NCBI RefSeq assembly: GCF_000515415.1
Contig: NZ_KI911783.1
Coordinates: forward strand, 2,594,392 to 2,658,391
Reading direction: 5' to 3'
DNA from: Bradyrhizobium sp. WSM1417
Lineage (GTDB): Bacteria > Pseudomonadota > Alphaproteobacteria > Rhizobiales > Xanthobacteraceae
DNA length: 64,000 nt
A model generated the notes under the pieces. The model saw only the letters and a list, made by a program, of their open reading frames with translations. It ran no database searches and was not told where the DNA came from. This document shows, piece by piece, positions 16,994-26,965 of this stretch. The first letter of the stretch is position 1. Each line of letters starts with the position of its first letter. Both the position numbers and the translations under genes were made by a program.

Positions 16994-17059
16994 GGCAAAA
17001 CCTCGCTTGGTCAACCCGGCCAGCAAGAATATCGCCATGCGGATGTTCGGGCAAACAGC

Positions 17060-17476
17060 CTAATGTGACAGCGGGTCGAAGAAGGGCGTGTCGACCGCGC
17101 TGACATAGAAGATCACGACCCTGGTCTCGCCGGTCGTCCGATTGTAGCCGGTCATCGCCACGTTCGGCGGTTCCACCATTGCCTCGCCGGCCTTGACCGT
17201 CAGCGGCGGCTTGCCCTCGAGTTCGAGTGTGAAGGCGCCTTCCAGCACGTAGACGGTCACCGGGAAGCGGTGGGTATGATGGACCGTCTTGTCCCCCGGC
17301 TTGAACGATGCGGTCATCACCCGCACGGACTGCTTCTCCTCCTTCGGCAAGCCTTCAACCACTTGTTGAAGCACCAGATTCGGCTTGGCGATACCCTGTG
17401 CCCCATGGTCCTGCGCGGTGGCTGCAGCCGAGCATCCCAGAACGATTGCGGCGGCGAGAGTGAAATGGGGGCGCAT
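17060..17476 (-). CDS. Periplasmic cupin-domain protein
   Basis: 138 aa. A signal peptide (about 1-22) precedes a single small cupin barrel. The first motif contains HHTHRFPVTVYVLEG, with metal-ligand His and the Gly-Glu-type turn; the second is at about 95-115 (AGEAMVEPPNVAMTGYN). The second motif has Asn where many metal cupins have His, so metal binding is uncertain. ATG 17476 has GGAG eight bases upstream. It is transcribed away from a LysR gene that starts 109 bp off and may be its regulator. Confidence 0.78.
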   Translation of the reverse strand: MRPHFTLAAAIVLGCSAAATAQDHGAQGIAKPNLVLQQVVEGLPKEEKQSVRVMTASFKPGDKTVHHTHRFPVTVYVLEGAFTLELEGKPPLTVKAGEAMVEPPNVAMTGYNRTTGETRVVIFYVSAVDTPFFDPLSH

Positions 17477-17584
17477 CCAAAGTCTCCATTGAAAAGTCGC
17501 TGAAGACATCAGCCTAGGTGCCGTCGTTCAGGCCCGGCAGCCGCAACATTGCGGCCGGCGGCCGCAGAAGTGCATAATCGCTCG

Positions 17585-18475
17585 ATGTTCGACTGGAACG
17601 ACCTCAAATATTTCCTGGCGGTGGCGCGGCATGGCAGCACCATTGCCGCCGGCAAGGCGCTCGGCCTCAGCCAGTCGACTGTGCACCGGCGGCTCGAGGA
17701 GCTGGAGCGGCGGCTCGGCCGCGCGCTGGTGACGCGTCAGTCGAGCGGCTACCGCCTCACCGAATTCGGTCACATCATGCTGCCTTATGCCGAGCGGGTC
17801 GAAGCCACCATCGACGACTTCCAGCGTCGGACGGCTGACGCCGAGCAAGACATGAAGGGCGTGGTCCGCGTCACCTGTCCCGAGCCGGTCGTCGCCCGGC
17901 TCATCCAGTCCGGCCTCGTCGGCGACTTTCACGCGCTGCATCCTTCGCTGCGGGTCGAATTCGTGATGAGCGACGGCTATCTCGATCTGTCAAAGGGCGA
18001 GGTCGATATCGCTTTTCGCTCGGGCGATACCGACGACGAGCTGGTCGGGCGCAAGATCGCCGAGTCGATCTGGACAGTTTACGCCAGCCGCGACTATCTT
18101 CACAGGCACGGCAGCCCGGATCGTGTCGAGGACCTCACGTCTCATTTGCTGGTCGGGCTGGACGAATCCCTTGCCAAGCATCGCGCCGTCATATGGCTGA
18201 AGGAGGTCGCGCCCAATGCCAAGATGGCTGCGCGCGTCAACAGCGTGCTTGGCCTCGTTTCCGCAATCAAGGCCGGCGTCGGCATCGGCCCGCTTCCCGT
18301 CGCGCTCGGCGATGCCGAAGCCGATCTCGTGCGCGTCCTTGGCCCGATTCCGGAGTTGACGCGAAGCTGGCGCATCCTGACGCATCCCGATCTCCGGCGT
18401 GTGCCGCGGATCGCCGCCTTCTTCGACTTCATCGTGCATCATCGCGAGGCACTGAGGCCGATCCTGACAGGGTGA
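17585..18475 (+). CDS. LysR-family transcriptional regulator
   Basis: 296 aa. An N-terminal winged helix-turn-helix (about 3-60: WNDLKYFLAVARHGSTIAAG, then LGLSQSTVHRRLEELERRLG) is followed by a LysR substrate-binding domain (about 88-290). ATG 17585 matches the usual start MFDWNDLKYFLAVA; a TTG further upstream is less likely. It is divergent from the secreted cupin gene. It converges with a TetR gene, leaving only two bases between the stop codons. Confidence 0.9.
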   Translation: MFDWNDLKYFLAVARHGSTIAAGKALGLSQSTVHRRLEELERRLGRALVTRQSSGYRLTEFGHIMLPYAERVEATIDDFQRRTADAEQDMKGVVRVTCPEPVVARLIQSGLVGDFHALHPSLRVEFVMSDGYLDLSKGEVDIAFRSGDTDDELVGRKIAESIWTVYASRDYLHRHGSPDRVEDLTSHLLVGLDESLAKHRAVIWLKEVAPNAKMAARVNSVLGLVSAIKAGVGIGPLPVALGDAEADLVRVLGPIPELTRSWRILTHPDLRRVPRIAAFFDFIVHHREALRPILTG

Positions 18476-18477
18476 CG

Positions 18478-19116
18478 CTATCGCTTCCGTTTTGCCGCCG
18501 GCTTCGCGGGTTTTGCGGCCGCACGGACCTTAGCCTTCACGACAGGTCGCACCCGCAAACCGTCGACGAATACGTCGAGCATCCGCAGCACTGAGGATTG
18601 CCAGCCGGGCTGGTCGTGCATGTAGCACATGCCGAAGAACGCGCGCAGCAAGTCCTCGGGACTTATGTCTGCGCGCATCGCGCCGGCCGCGGCTGCGCGA
18701 TCGAGCAGCGAGCCGATCGCCTTGGTCAGGCGCTCAAAGGAAAAGGCATGCAACTCCGACCCGCTCTGCACCGCGAGTGCCAAGGCTGCGACCATGCCCT
18801 TCTTGGTGGCAACGAACTCGACGCCTGAGTGCAGCCAGCGCCTGAGCGCATCGACCGGGTCCCCGTTCTTCAACTGCTCGGCAAGCTCGCTGAGCTGCTC
18901 GACCTCGCGCCGGTACACCGCCTCGAACAAATCCTCGCGGGTCGGGAAATGCCGATAGAGCGTGCCGATGCCGACGCCGGCACGTTTTGCCACCGCCTCC
19001 AGGCTCGCCTCGGGACCACCCGCGTTGAACACCGCCTTGGCCGCCTCCAGCACGCGTTCACGGTTGCGCACGGCGTCGGCGCGGGGCTTGCGGGTCTGAT
19101 CAGTGTGGTCGTCCAT
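18478..19116 (-). CDS. TetR-family transcriptional regulator
   Basis: 212 aa. The N-terminal TetR helix-turn-helix lies at about 20-65 (RERVLEAAKAVFNAGGPEAS, VAKRAGVGIGTLYRHFPTRE). The C-terminal ligand/dimer domain matches the TetR_C group with the SPEDLLRAFFGMCY segment. The tail is Lys/Ala-rich (residues 192-212), which is unusual and may add non-specific DNA contacts. The frame is open to 19302, but ATG 19116 (MDDHTDQTRKPRADAVRN) fits the family. The molybdoenzyme operon starts 239 bp away in the opposite direction and is a plausible target. Confidence 0.88.
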   Translation of the reverse strand: MDDHTDQTRKPRADAVRNRERVLEAAKAVFNAGGPEASLEAVAKRAGVGIGTLYRHFPTREDLFEAVYRREVEQLSELAEQLKNGDPVDALRRWLHSGVEFVATKKGMVAALALAVQSGSELHAFSFERLTKAIGSLLDRAAAAGAMRADISPEDLLRAFFGMCYMHDQPGWQSSVLRMLDVFVDGLRVRPVVKAKVRAAAKPAKPAAKRKR

Positions 19117-19354
19117 GCCGGCACTGTAGATCACGAATTGGTTAGATTGAACCCTTGGCGGCTGCATCCCGTTGGTGACGCGTGGGGTTTTGACGAATTC
19201 CAAAAATTTTCCGGCGGCCCTTGTTAAGCGGAGGGTGCCTCCGTATCTTCGGTGAGATGTTGGCCGGGTTCCGCCTGGCCAGCGCATGTCGACGGCGGCC
19301 ACGGCGGTGGCGCGCTGCGCGACGACTCATGTCCATATCTGATCGGAGCCTTGT

Positions 19355-19848
<494 letters not shown>

Positions 19849-19852
<4 letters not shown>

Positions 19853-20910
19853 AGCAATTCGATTATGTCAGGCCCGCCACGGTGGCCGAGGCCGTCGCGG
19901 CCGCGGCGCAGCCGGGCGCCGTTTATCTCGCCGCCGGCACCAACCTGCTCGATCTGATGAAGGGGGGCGTCAGCCGTCCGGATCGTCTGGTCGACGTCAC
20001 CCATCTCAACGGCCTCGATCGGATCGAGCGCCTTGCCGACGGTGGTATGCGTATCGGCGCACTGGTGAGCAACGCAGATCTCGCGCATGACGCCGACTTC
20101 GCAAAGTCCTATCCGGCCGTCGCCGAAGCGCTGCTCTCCGGCGCATCGGCGCAATTGCGCAATGCCGCGACCGTCGGCGGCAATCTGCTGCAACGGACCC
20201 GCTGCGCGTATTTCTATGACACCGCCAGCCGCTGCAACAAGCGCGACGCCGGCAGCGGTTGCGACGCGCGCGAGGGCGAGAACCGCACCCACGCCGTGCT
20301 CGGCTGGAGCGAAAACTGCATCGCAACGCATCCATCCGACTTCTGCGTACCCTTGGTCGCGCTTGACGCCATCGTCGAGATCGAAGGCAGGAGCGGGCGG
20401 CGCGAGATCGCGCTCGACGAACTTCATCGCCTGCCCGGAGATACGCCCGAGCGTGAATCGGCGCTTGAACCGGGTGATCTCATCGTCGCGGTGCGCCTGC
20501 CGCCCGCTGCGCGGGGCTTTGCCGCGCATGCGCGCTATCTCAAGGTCCGCGATCGAACGTCCTACGCGTTTGCCGTCGTCTCGGCTGCGGCTGCGCTGCG
20601 GATCGAGAACGGCAAGATCGCGGAGGCGCGGCTTGCGCTCGGCGGTGTCGCTGCAAAGCCCTGGCGCGCCCGCGCTGGGGAGGACGTGCTCAGGAACGTC
20701 GCGCCCACGGTGGACGCTTTCCAGGACGCCGCCTCGCGCGCGCTCACCGACGCAAAACCGTCCGGCGACAACGTCTTCAAGATCGAACTCGCGCGCCGCA
20801 TCGTCGTGCGCGCGCTAAGCCTCGCCGCCGCCGGTACGCCCGCGCGCATCCCCGCGCTGCCGGCCTCTCCCTTTGCCTCGACGTCCGGAGCCATTCATGC
20901 CCGAGCTTAA
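19849..20910 (+). CDS. FAD-binding subunit of aldehyde/xanthine oxidoreductase
   Basis: 353 aa. The FAD-binding PCMH-type domain (about 1-225) shows AAGTNLLDLMKGG and the flavin/phosphate motif ATVGGNLLQRTRC. A CO dehydrogenase flavoprotein C-terminal domain follows (about 230-340). The segment after NLLQRT has Cys residues in the order C-x8-C-x8-C, followed by NC and FC. That is the insertion that binds an extra [4Fe-4S] cluster in PaoB and 4-hydroxybenzoyl-CoA reductase. The gene starts at ATG 19849, overlapping the [2Fe-2S] gene, and overlaps the next gene by 14 bp. Confidence 0.92.
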
Positions 20911-23152
20911 TCTCACCAGCGCGCCCGCTCATCTGCGCCACGGCTCGAACATCGGCCAGCCGCTGACCCGCCGCGACGGCGTGCTTAAGGTCAAAGGCCA
21001 GGCGACCTACGCCGCCGACAATCATCCGCCCGGCCTGCTGTTTGCGGTGATGGCCGTCGCCAGCATTTCGCGCGGTCGCGTGACCTCGCTCGATGTCAGC
21101 GCTGCCAAGCGCCACCCCGGCGTCGTCGATGTCATGACGTCAGACCACAAGCCTGAGCTCGCGATCGACCCCGAGATCAAGACCAATCCATTCGTGTTCC
21201 GGATGGAGGTCTTGCAGAGCAACGAGGTCCGCTACGCCAACCAGCCGATCGCCGTCGTGATTGCCGAAACGCTCGAGGCGGCCACGGAAGGCGCCGCGCT
21301 GCTGGCGCCGCGCTACGAGACGCTGCCCGCGCTCATCGGCCTCGATGCGGGTGAAAGCTTCGTGCCGCCTGCCGTCGGCGTCGGCAACCCCACGGAAAAT
21401 CATCGCGGCGATGTGGAGGCGGGACTTGCGTCGGCCGAGAAGCGGATCGACGCAGTGTACGAAACGCCGCCACAATATCACAACGCGATGGAGCCGCATG
21501 CGATCGTGGCTGCATGGGATGGCGACAACCTGCAGATCGACATGCCGACCCAAGGCCTCATGCTGTCGTTGGCGCGCGTCGCCGAATTGTTCGGCATCGC
21601 GCACGACAAGATCCACATCCGCAGCCCGTTCCTCGGCGGCGGGTTCGGCTCGAAGGGACTCATGGCTGGTCCTCCGGTCCTCGGCATCATGGCGGCAAAG
21701 CTCGTCGGCAAACCGGTCAAGCTGGTGTTGCGCCGCGAGCAGATGTACGGCCCGGTCGGCCATCGCGCGCCGACGCGGCAGCGGCTGCGCATCGGCACCG
21801 ATGGCGAGGGGCGCCTGACCGCGCTCGATCACCACGCGCGCACCGTGTCGAGCACGTTCGACGACTTCTACGAGCCCGCGGCCGATGCCTCGCACACGCT
21901 CTATGCGGCGCCTGCGATCCGCACTTCGCATGACGCCGTGCGCGTCAACACCGGCACGCCGTTGTTCATGCGCGCGCCGGGCGAGGCGACCGGCTCGATC
22001 GCACTGGAGAGCGCGATCGACGAGATGGCATGGGCCTGCGGCATGGATCCGCTCGCCTTTCGTCTGAAGAATTATGCCGAGGTCGAGCCGATCACCGGCA
22101 AGCCGTTCTCGTCCAAGGCGCTGCGCGCCTGCTACGAGCAAGGTGCGGCGCGCTTCGGCTGGGCGAAGCGATCGCTTCAGCCGCGGCAGATGCGCGACGA
22201 TGCCGGCCTTCTGGTCGGCTGGGGCATGGGCACCGCGACCTTCCCCGCGTTGATGTTCCAGGCCGAGGCGCGTGCCGTGCTTCGCCGCGACGGCTCCGGT
22301 GCCATGGAGATCGGCGCGCATGACATGGGGCAGGGCGCCTGGACCGCGCTGGCCCAAATCGCGGCCGACGAACTGGGGCTCGATATCGACCACGTCGAGT
22401 TCAAGGCCGGCACGTCCGACCTGCCCGATGCCGGCATCGCCGGCGGCTCGGCCCACACGGCAACCGCGGGTGCCGCGATCCACAGCGCAGGCGCGGCCGT
22501 GATAGCAAAACTCGCCGATCTCGCCACCAGCGATGAGCGCTCGCCGCTGTTCGGTGCCGGCAATGCCGGCGTGATCGCGCGCGATGGCAGGTTGATCCGG
22601 CGCGACGATGACAGCCGCGGCGAAAGCTATTCCGAGATTATCGCGCGCGCCGCCGTCGCCGAGGTCGAGGCGCGCGGCACCGGCGCGCCGAATCCGGCGG
22701 CGATGGAGGAGTATGCGATGCACGCCCATGGCGCGGTATTCGCGGAGGTGAAGGTCGATCCCGAACTCGGCCAGGTCCGCGTCACCCGCATGGTCGGCGC
22801 CTTCGCCGCGGGACGCATCGTCAACCCGCGCATGGTGCAGAGTCAGCTGTTCGGTGGCATGATCTGGGGCCTGTCCTTCGCGTTGCACGAGGAAGCCATC
22901 ACCGACCGTCGCACTGGAAGGATCATGAACGCCAATCTCGGCGAGTACCATATCCCGGTGAATGCCGACGTGCCGCCGCTCGACGTGATCACGGTCGAGG
23001 AGCACGATCCGCACGTGAACGCGCTCGGCATCAAGGGTGTCGGCGAAATCGGCATCACCGGCAGCGCGGGCGCGGTCGCCAACGCGGTGTGGCACGCGAC
23101 GGGCGTGCGTGTCCGCCGCTTCCCGATCCGGATCGAGGAGCTGTTGACGTAG
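20897..23152 (+). CDS. Molybdopterin-binding catalytic subunit of aldehyde/xanthine oxidoreductase
   Basis: 751 aa. An N-terminal hammerhead domain (about 30-140) is followed by the molybdopterin-binding domains. Visible motifs are FLGGGFGSKG, RAPGEATGSIALE (cofactor site), AHDMGQGAWTALAQIAADEL and, near the C-terminus, KGVGEIGITGSAG with the catalytic Glu. The family hydroxylates aldehydes or aromatic heterocycles using water; the substrate here is unknown. ATG 20897 lies inside the previous gene. No PaoD/XdhC-type cofactor-insertion gene follows, so maturation must rely on a gene elsewhere. Confidence 0.93.
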   Translation: MPELNLTSAPAHLRHGSNIGQPLTRRDGVLKVKGQATYAADNHPPGLLFAVMAVASISRGRVTSLDVSAAKRHPGVVDVMTSDHKPELAIDPEIKTNPFVFRMEVLQSNEVRYANQPIAVVIAETLEAATEGAALLAPRYETLPALIGLDAGESFVPPAVGVGNPTENHRGDVEAGLASAEKRIDAVYETPPQYHNAMEPHAIVAAWDGDNLQIDMPTQGLMLSLARVAELFGIAHDKIHIRSPFLGGGFGSKGLMAGPPVLGIMAAKLVGKPVKLVLRREQMYGPVGHRAPTRQRLRIGTDGEGRLTALDHHARTVSSTFDDFYEPAADASHTLYAAPAIRTSHDAVRVNTGTPLFMRAPGEATGSIALESAIDEMAWACGMDPLAFRLKNYAEVEPITGKPFSSKALRACYEQGAARFGWAKRSLQPRQMRDDAGLLVGWGMGTATFPALMFQAEARAVLRRDGSGAMEIGAHDMGQGAWTALAQIAADELGLDIDHVEFKAGTSDLPDAGIAGGSAHTATAGAAIHSAGAAVIAKLADLATSDERSPLFGAGNAGVIARDGRLIRRDDDSRGESYSEIIARAAVAEVEARGTGAPNPAAMEEYAMHAHGAVFAEVKVDPELGQVRVTRMVGAFAAGRIVNPRMVQSQLFGGMIWGLSFALHEEAITDRRTGRIMNANLGEYHIPVNADVPPLDVITVEEHDPHVNALGIKGVGEIGITGSAGAVANAVWHATGVRVRRFPIRIEELLT

Positions 23153-23195
23153 GCTTTAAGCAGCGGCGGGCGAGGCCGTCTTGCTCCGCCGCGTG

Positions 23196-23348
23196 CTAAT
23201 GCAGCTTCTTGCGTAGAGCCTTGAGCGCTTCTCGCTGCGACTCGATGTAGTTCGCGATGGCCTTGCGCAGCTCCTCCGAATGGAGCTTGTCGCTGTCGCG
23301 CTGCACTTCATCGAGTGCAGCCTCTGCATGTGCGAGCGTGATCTTCAT
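23196..23348 (-). CDS. Small helical protein, unknown function
   Basis: 50 aa, starting MKITLAHAEAALDEVQRDSD and ending ALRKKLH. It is highly charged and predicted to be one long amphipathic helix or coiled coil. Codon use keeps the high third-position GC of the neighbourhood, and AGGG lies about eight bases before the ATG. It stands between the molybdoenzyme operon and the XRE-cupin regulator with no obvious partner. The case rests on composition and codon pattern, so it is only a probable gene. Confidence 0.5.
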   Translation of the reverse strand: MKITLAHAEAALDEVQRDSDKLHSEELRKAIANYIESQREALKALRKKLH

Positions 23349-23488
23349 AGCGAGCCCTGTTACAAAGCGGCTCCGGAAGCGGAGGCTGCTTGGCTATGGC
23401 CCGAAACATATAGAGGGATCAGGCTGCGGAAATTGAGATGGCTCAAACTCCGTATGATACCGGTGGCTCCGTAGGATTGCGGACAACT

Positions 23489-24037
23489 TCAAAATGTCGG
23501 CGGTGTGCAGGCCGAGATCACCTCGCACGGCTTGCCGCCGATACAGCGGAAGCGATGCGGGCGACGGCTCTCGAAGTAGTAGGCATCGCCCGGATTGAGG
23601 ATGCGGCGCTCGTCCTCGACGGTGACCTCGAGCTTTCCCGAGATCACGATGCCGCCTTCCTCGCCGTCATGGACGAGGTGAACGCGCCCGGTGTCGCTGC
23701 CGGGCTCGTAGCGCTCCTTCAGGATCTGCAGGCTGCGCCCGAACAGATTGTCGCCGACTTGCCGATACGAGATCGGCTTCTTGCCGACCTCGGTCAGCTC
23801 TTCGCCGCGGTAGAAGATCTTGCGCCGGCTCTCCGGCTCCAGCGCGAAGAACTCGGCGAGCCCCATCGGAATGCCGTCGAGGATGCGCTTGAGCGCGCCG
23901 ACCGAGGGGTTCATCTGGTTGGACTCGATCAGCGAAATCGTCGAATTGGTGACGCCGGCGCGTTTGGCGAGTTCGCGCTGCGACAGCTTCTGGCGCGCCC
24001 GAATGAATCGCAGCCGTCCACCGATATCGACGCTCAT
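23489..24037 (-). CDS. XRE-cupin transcriptional regulator
   Basis: 182 aa. An N-terminal XRE helix-turn-helix (about 6-60, SQRELAKRAGVTNSTISLIE) is followed by a C-terminal cupin_2 sensor domain (about 108-178, GEEGGIVISGKLEVTVED and PGDAYYFESRRPHRF). The layout is that of PuuR and related repressors of amine and amino-acid catabolism, in which the cupin senses the substrate. It is divergent from an omega-transaminase gene 149 bp away. A 16-bp near-palindrome at 24104-24119 in that gap is a candidate operator. Confidence 0.9.
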   Translation of the reverse strand: MSVDIGGRLRFIRARQKLSQRELAKRAGVTNSTISLIESNQMNPSVGALKRILDGIPMGLAEFFALEPESRRKIFYRGEELTEVGKKPISYRQVGDNLFGRSLQILKERYEPGSDTGRVHLVHDGEEGGIVISGKLEVTVEDERRILNPGDAYYFESRRPHRFRCIGGKPCEVISACTPPTF

Positions 24038-24103
24038 GTCCCTGTCCCGTGTTGCAGGTGTTGCGGATCGCGCAAATATGGACCGGCAGCCCCAGTAAAA
24101 TCA

Positions 24104-24119
24104 ATGGCTTGCAGGCCAT
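24104..24119. promoter_or_regulatory. Candidate operator of the XRE-cupin regulator
   Basis: ATGGCTTGCAGGCCAT is palindromic at 14 of 16 bases and lies between the divergent XRE-cupin and transaminase genes. The assignment to the adjacent regulator is inference from position. Confidence 0.35.
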
Positions 24120-24186
24120 CAGAAAAGGACTTGTTGCGCTTTTCAAGCCGTGCCTCTGGTAGCAAGTCAGCAAAGGAGCGTGGCCC

Positions 24187-25515
24187 GTGACCCTTCATCA
24201 GATTCCGAACACCATCAAGACCGACTCGTTCTGGATGCCGTTCACGGCCAACCGGCAGTTCAAGAAGGCGCCGCGCCTGTTCTCCTCGGCCGAGGGCATG
24301 CACTACACCACCGTCGACGGCCGCAAGGTGATCGACGCCTCCGCCGGCCTTTGGTGCGTCAATGCCGGCCACGGCCGTAAGCAGATCGCCGCCGCCGTCG
24401 AGCGCCAGCTGATGACGCTGGACTTCGCACCGTCGTTCCAGATGGGCCATCCGTTGGCATTCGACTTCGCCGAGCGGCTGGCTGAAATCGCGCCGAAGGG
24501 CCTCGATCGCATCTTCTTCACCAATTCCGGCTCTGAGTCGGTCGACACCGCGCTCAAGATCGCGCTCGCCTATCACCGCGCCAACGGCCAGGCGAGCCGC
24601 ACCCGCCTGATCGGCCGCGAGCGCGGCTATCACGGCGTCGGCTTCGGCGGCACCTCGGTCGGTGGCATGGTCGCCAACCGCCGCGCCTTCGCCACCCTGC
24701 TGCCGGGCGTCGACCACATCCGCCATACCCACGATCTCACCCGCAACGCCTTCGCCAAGGATCAGCCCGAGCATGGCGCCGAGCTCGCCGATGATCTCGA
24801 GCGGTTGGTGGCCTTGCACGGCGCCGAGACCATCGCTGCCGTCATCGTCGAGCCGGTGCCGGGCTCGACCGCGGTGTTGCCGCCGCCGAAGGGTTATCTC
24901 CAGCGCCTGCGCGAGATCTGCGACAAGCACGGCATCCTCCTGATCTTCGACGAGGTCATCACCGGCTTCGGCCGGCTCGGCACGCCGTTCGCCGCCAACT
25001 TCTTCGGCGTCACGCCTGATATGATGACGACGGCCAAGGGCATCACCAACGGCACCATTCCCTGCGGCGCCGTGTTCGCGAGCCGCAAGGTGCACGACGG
25101 CCTGATGGTCGGCCCGGAGAACGCGATGGAGCTGTTCCACGGCTATACCTATTCGGCGCATCCGGTCGCCTGCGCCGCGGGTATCGCCACGCTCGACATC
25201 TACAAGGACGAAGGCCTGCTGACGCGCGGTACGTCGATCTCCGAATACTGGCGCGATGCGCTGCATTCGCTGAAGGGTCTGCCCAACGTCGTCGACATCC
25301 GCAATTGCGGCCTGATGGGCGCGGTCGAGTTGTCGCCGCGTGACGGCACGGTCGGCGGGCGTGGCTACGACGTCATGGTCGATTGCTTCAATCGCGGGCT
25401 GTACTTCCGCATGAGCGGCGATAGCTTTGCGCTGTCGCCTCCGCTCATCGTCGAGAAGAGCCACATCGACGATATTGTGTCGATCCTCGGCGATGCCATC
25501 AAGCGGGTGGCCTGA
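24187..25515 (+). CDS. Class III omega-aminotransferase (beta-alanine:pyruvate type)
   Basis: 442 aa, PLP-dependent fold type I. Visible motifs are FFTNSGSESVDTALK (phosphate cup), GRERGYHGVGFGG, IFDEVITGFGRLG with the cofactor-contact Asp, and TTAKGITNGTIPCGAV with the Schiff-base Lys. It moves an omega-amino group from beta-alanine, putrescine-derived or similar amines to pyruvate. The start is GTG 24187 with AAAGGAG at 24172-24178. It faces an XRE-cupin regulator and is followed 68 bp later by dadA on the same strand, so amine and amino-acid catabolism is the probable theme. Exact substrate cannot be read from sequence. Confidence 0.9.
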   Translation: MTLHQIPNTIKTDSFWMPFTANRQFKKAPRLFSSAEGMHYTTVDGRKVIDASAGLWCVNAGHGRKQIAAAVERQLMTLDFAPSFQMGHPLAFDFAERLAEIAPKGLDRIFFTNSGSESVDTALKIALAYHRANGQASRTRLIGRERGYHGVGFGGTSVGGMVANRRAFATLLPGVDHIRHTHDLTRNAFAKDQPEHGAELADDLERLVALHGAETIAAVIVEPVPGSTAVLPPPKGYLQRLREICDKHGILLIFDEVITGFGRLGTPFAANFFGVTPDMMTTAKGITNGTIPCGAVFASRKVHDGLMVGPENAMELFHGYTYSAHPVACAAGIATLDIYKDEGLLTRGTSISEYWRDALHSLKGLPNVVDIRNCGLMGAVELSPRDGTVGGRGYDVMVDCFNRGLYFRMSGDSFALSPPLIVEKSHIDDIVSILGDAIKRVA

Positions 25516-25583
25516 TAATTGCTCTCGCCGTTGCGGAGTTCCTCTTGCAGCGGCGAGCGGATGCCGCGGGAGTCTGACCAAGC

Positions 25584-26849
25584 GTGAAAGTTCTGATCCT
25601 CGGCAGCGGTGTCATCGGTGTCACCTCTGCCTACTACCTCGCGCGTGCCGGGCATGAGGTGACGGTCGTCGACCGTCAGCCCGAACCGGCGCTCGAGACC
25701 TCCTTTGCCAATGCCGGCGAAGTGTCGCCCGGCTATTCCTCGCCCTGGGCTGGTCCCGGCGTACCGGTGAAGGCGGTCAAATGGCTGCTGATGAAGCACG
25801 GCCCGCTGGTGATCCGGCCGAAGCTCGATCCCGTGATGTGGGTCTGGCTGCTCAAGATGCTGCGCAATTGCACCAGCGAACGCTACGCGATCAACAAGAG
25901 CCGGATGATTCCGATCGCGGAATACAGCCGCGATTGCCTGCGCGACCTGCGCCGCGACATCGGTATTCAGTATGACGAGCGCTCGCAGGGTACGCTGCAG
26001 CTGTTCCGCTACCAGGCCCAGCTCGACGGTACCGGTGAGGACATCGCCGTGCTCAAGCAATACGGCGTGCCGTTCGAGGTGCTGAGCCGCGAGGGCTGCA
26101 TCGCGGCCGAGCCGGCGCTGGCGGGCGTGAAGGAGAAGTTCGCGGGCGGACTGCGCTTGCCGCAGGACGAGACCGGCGACTGTCACATGTTCACGCAGGC
26201 GCTGGCCAAGCATGCCGAAGCGCTCGGCGTGCGCTTCATGTTCAACACCGGCATCGACCGCATCGTCAGCGACGGCGGGCGCGTCAGCGGCGTCGTGACC
26301 AGCGCCGGAATGTTGCAGGCAGACGCTTACGTGCTCGCGCTTGGAAGCTGGTCGTCGCGGCTGGTCGCGCCGCTCGATATTTCGCTGCCGGTCTATCCCG
26401 TGAAGGGCTATTCGATCACGGTGCCGATCAAGGACGCTTCCGGCGCGCCCGAATCGACCGTGATGGACGAGAGCTATAAGGTCGCCATCACGCGCCTCGG
26501 CAATCGCATCCGCGTCGGCGGCACCGCCGAGATCTCCGGCTTCTCGAGCCAGCTCTATGATGCGCGCCGCGCCACGCTCGATCACTCCCTGACCGATCTG
26601 TTCCCGCGCGGCGGCGATCTCTCCAAGGCGACGTTCTGGAGCGGTCTGCGCCCGATGACGCCGGACGGCCCGCCCGTGATCGGCCCGACGCAGTACGCCA
26701 ACCTTCACCTCAACACCGGCCACGGCACGCTAGGCTGGACCATGTCCTGCGGCTCCGGCCGCGTGCTCGCCGACATGCTGTCGGGCAAGAAGCCGGACAT
26801 TGATGTGAGTGCGCTGACGGTGGACCGATATAAGTACCGGTTTGGCTAA
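25584..26849 (+). CDS. dadA: D-amino acid dehydrogenase
   Basis: 421 aa flavoprotein with the N-terminal FAD motif [21 protein letters not shown] (first 20 residues diagnostic), the DadA-specific stretch [19 protein letters not shown], and the C-terminal [18 protein letters not shown] contact. DadA oxidises D-amino acids (for example D-alanine) to 2-oxo acids, passing electrons to the respiratory chain. Catabolic operons often pair it with alanine racemase (DadX), which is absent here. The start is GTG 25584. It lies between the transaminase and a large palindromic repeat. Confidence 0.9.
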   Translation: MKVLILGSGVIGVTSAYYLARAGHEVTVVDRQPEPALETSFANAGEVSPGYSSPWAGPGVPVKAVKWLLMKHGPLVIRPKLDPVMWVWLLKMLRNCTSERYAINKSRMIPIAEYSRDCLRDLRRDIGIQYDERSQGTLQLFRYQAQLDGTGEDIAVLKQYGVPFEVLSREGCIAAEPALAGVKEKFAGGLRLPQDETGDCHMFTQALAKHAEALGVRFMFNTGIDRIVSDGGRVSGVVTSAGMLQADAYVLALGSWSSRLVAPLDISLPVYPVKGYSITVPIKDASGAPESTVMDESYKVAITRLGNRIRVGGTAEISGFSSQLYDARRATLDHSLTDLFPRGGDLSKATFWSGLRPMTPDGPPVIGPTQYANLHLNTGHGTLGWTMSCGSGRVLADMLSGKKPDIDVSALTVDRYKYRFG

Positions 26850-26854
26850 GTGAG

Positions 26855-26961
26855 GCCGTCATTCCGGGGCGCCTCGAAGAGGCGAACCCGGAATCTCGAG
26901 ATTCTCACGTGCGCAATTGCGCACCATAGTTCGATGCTGCGCATCGCCCCGGAATGACGGC
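26855..26961. repeat. Long palindromic intergenic repeat
   Basis: The outer arms GCCGTCATTCCGGGGCG (26855-26871) and CGCCCCGGAATGACGGC (26945-26961) are a perfect 17-bp inverted repeat with a structured, partly palindromic interior. It fills the gap between dadA and the convergent XRE-cupin gene and may act as a bidirectional transcript end. It is the 'gtcattccgggg' type of dispersed Bradyrhizobium element. Confidence 0.7.
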
Positions 26962-26965
26962 TGCG

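Noticed and set aside
21140..23095. 651-aa minus-strand frame across the molybdoenzyme subunit
   Set aside because: Antisense shadow of the catalytic subunit; no recognisable domain and atypical composition.
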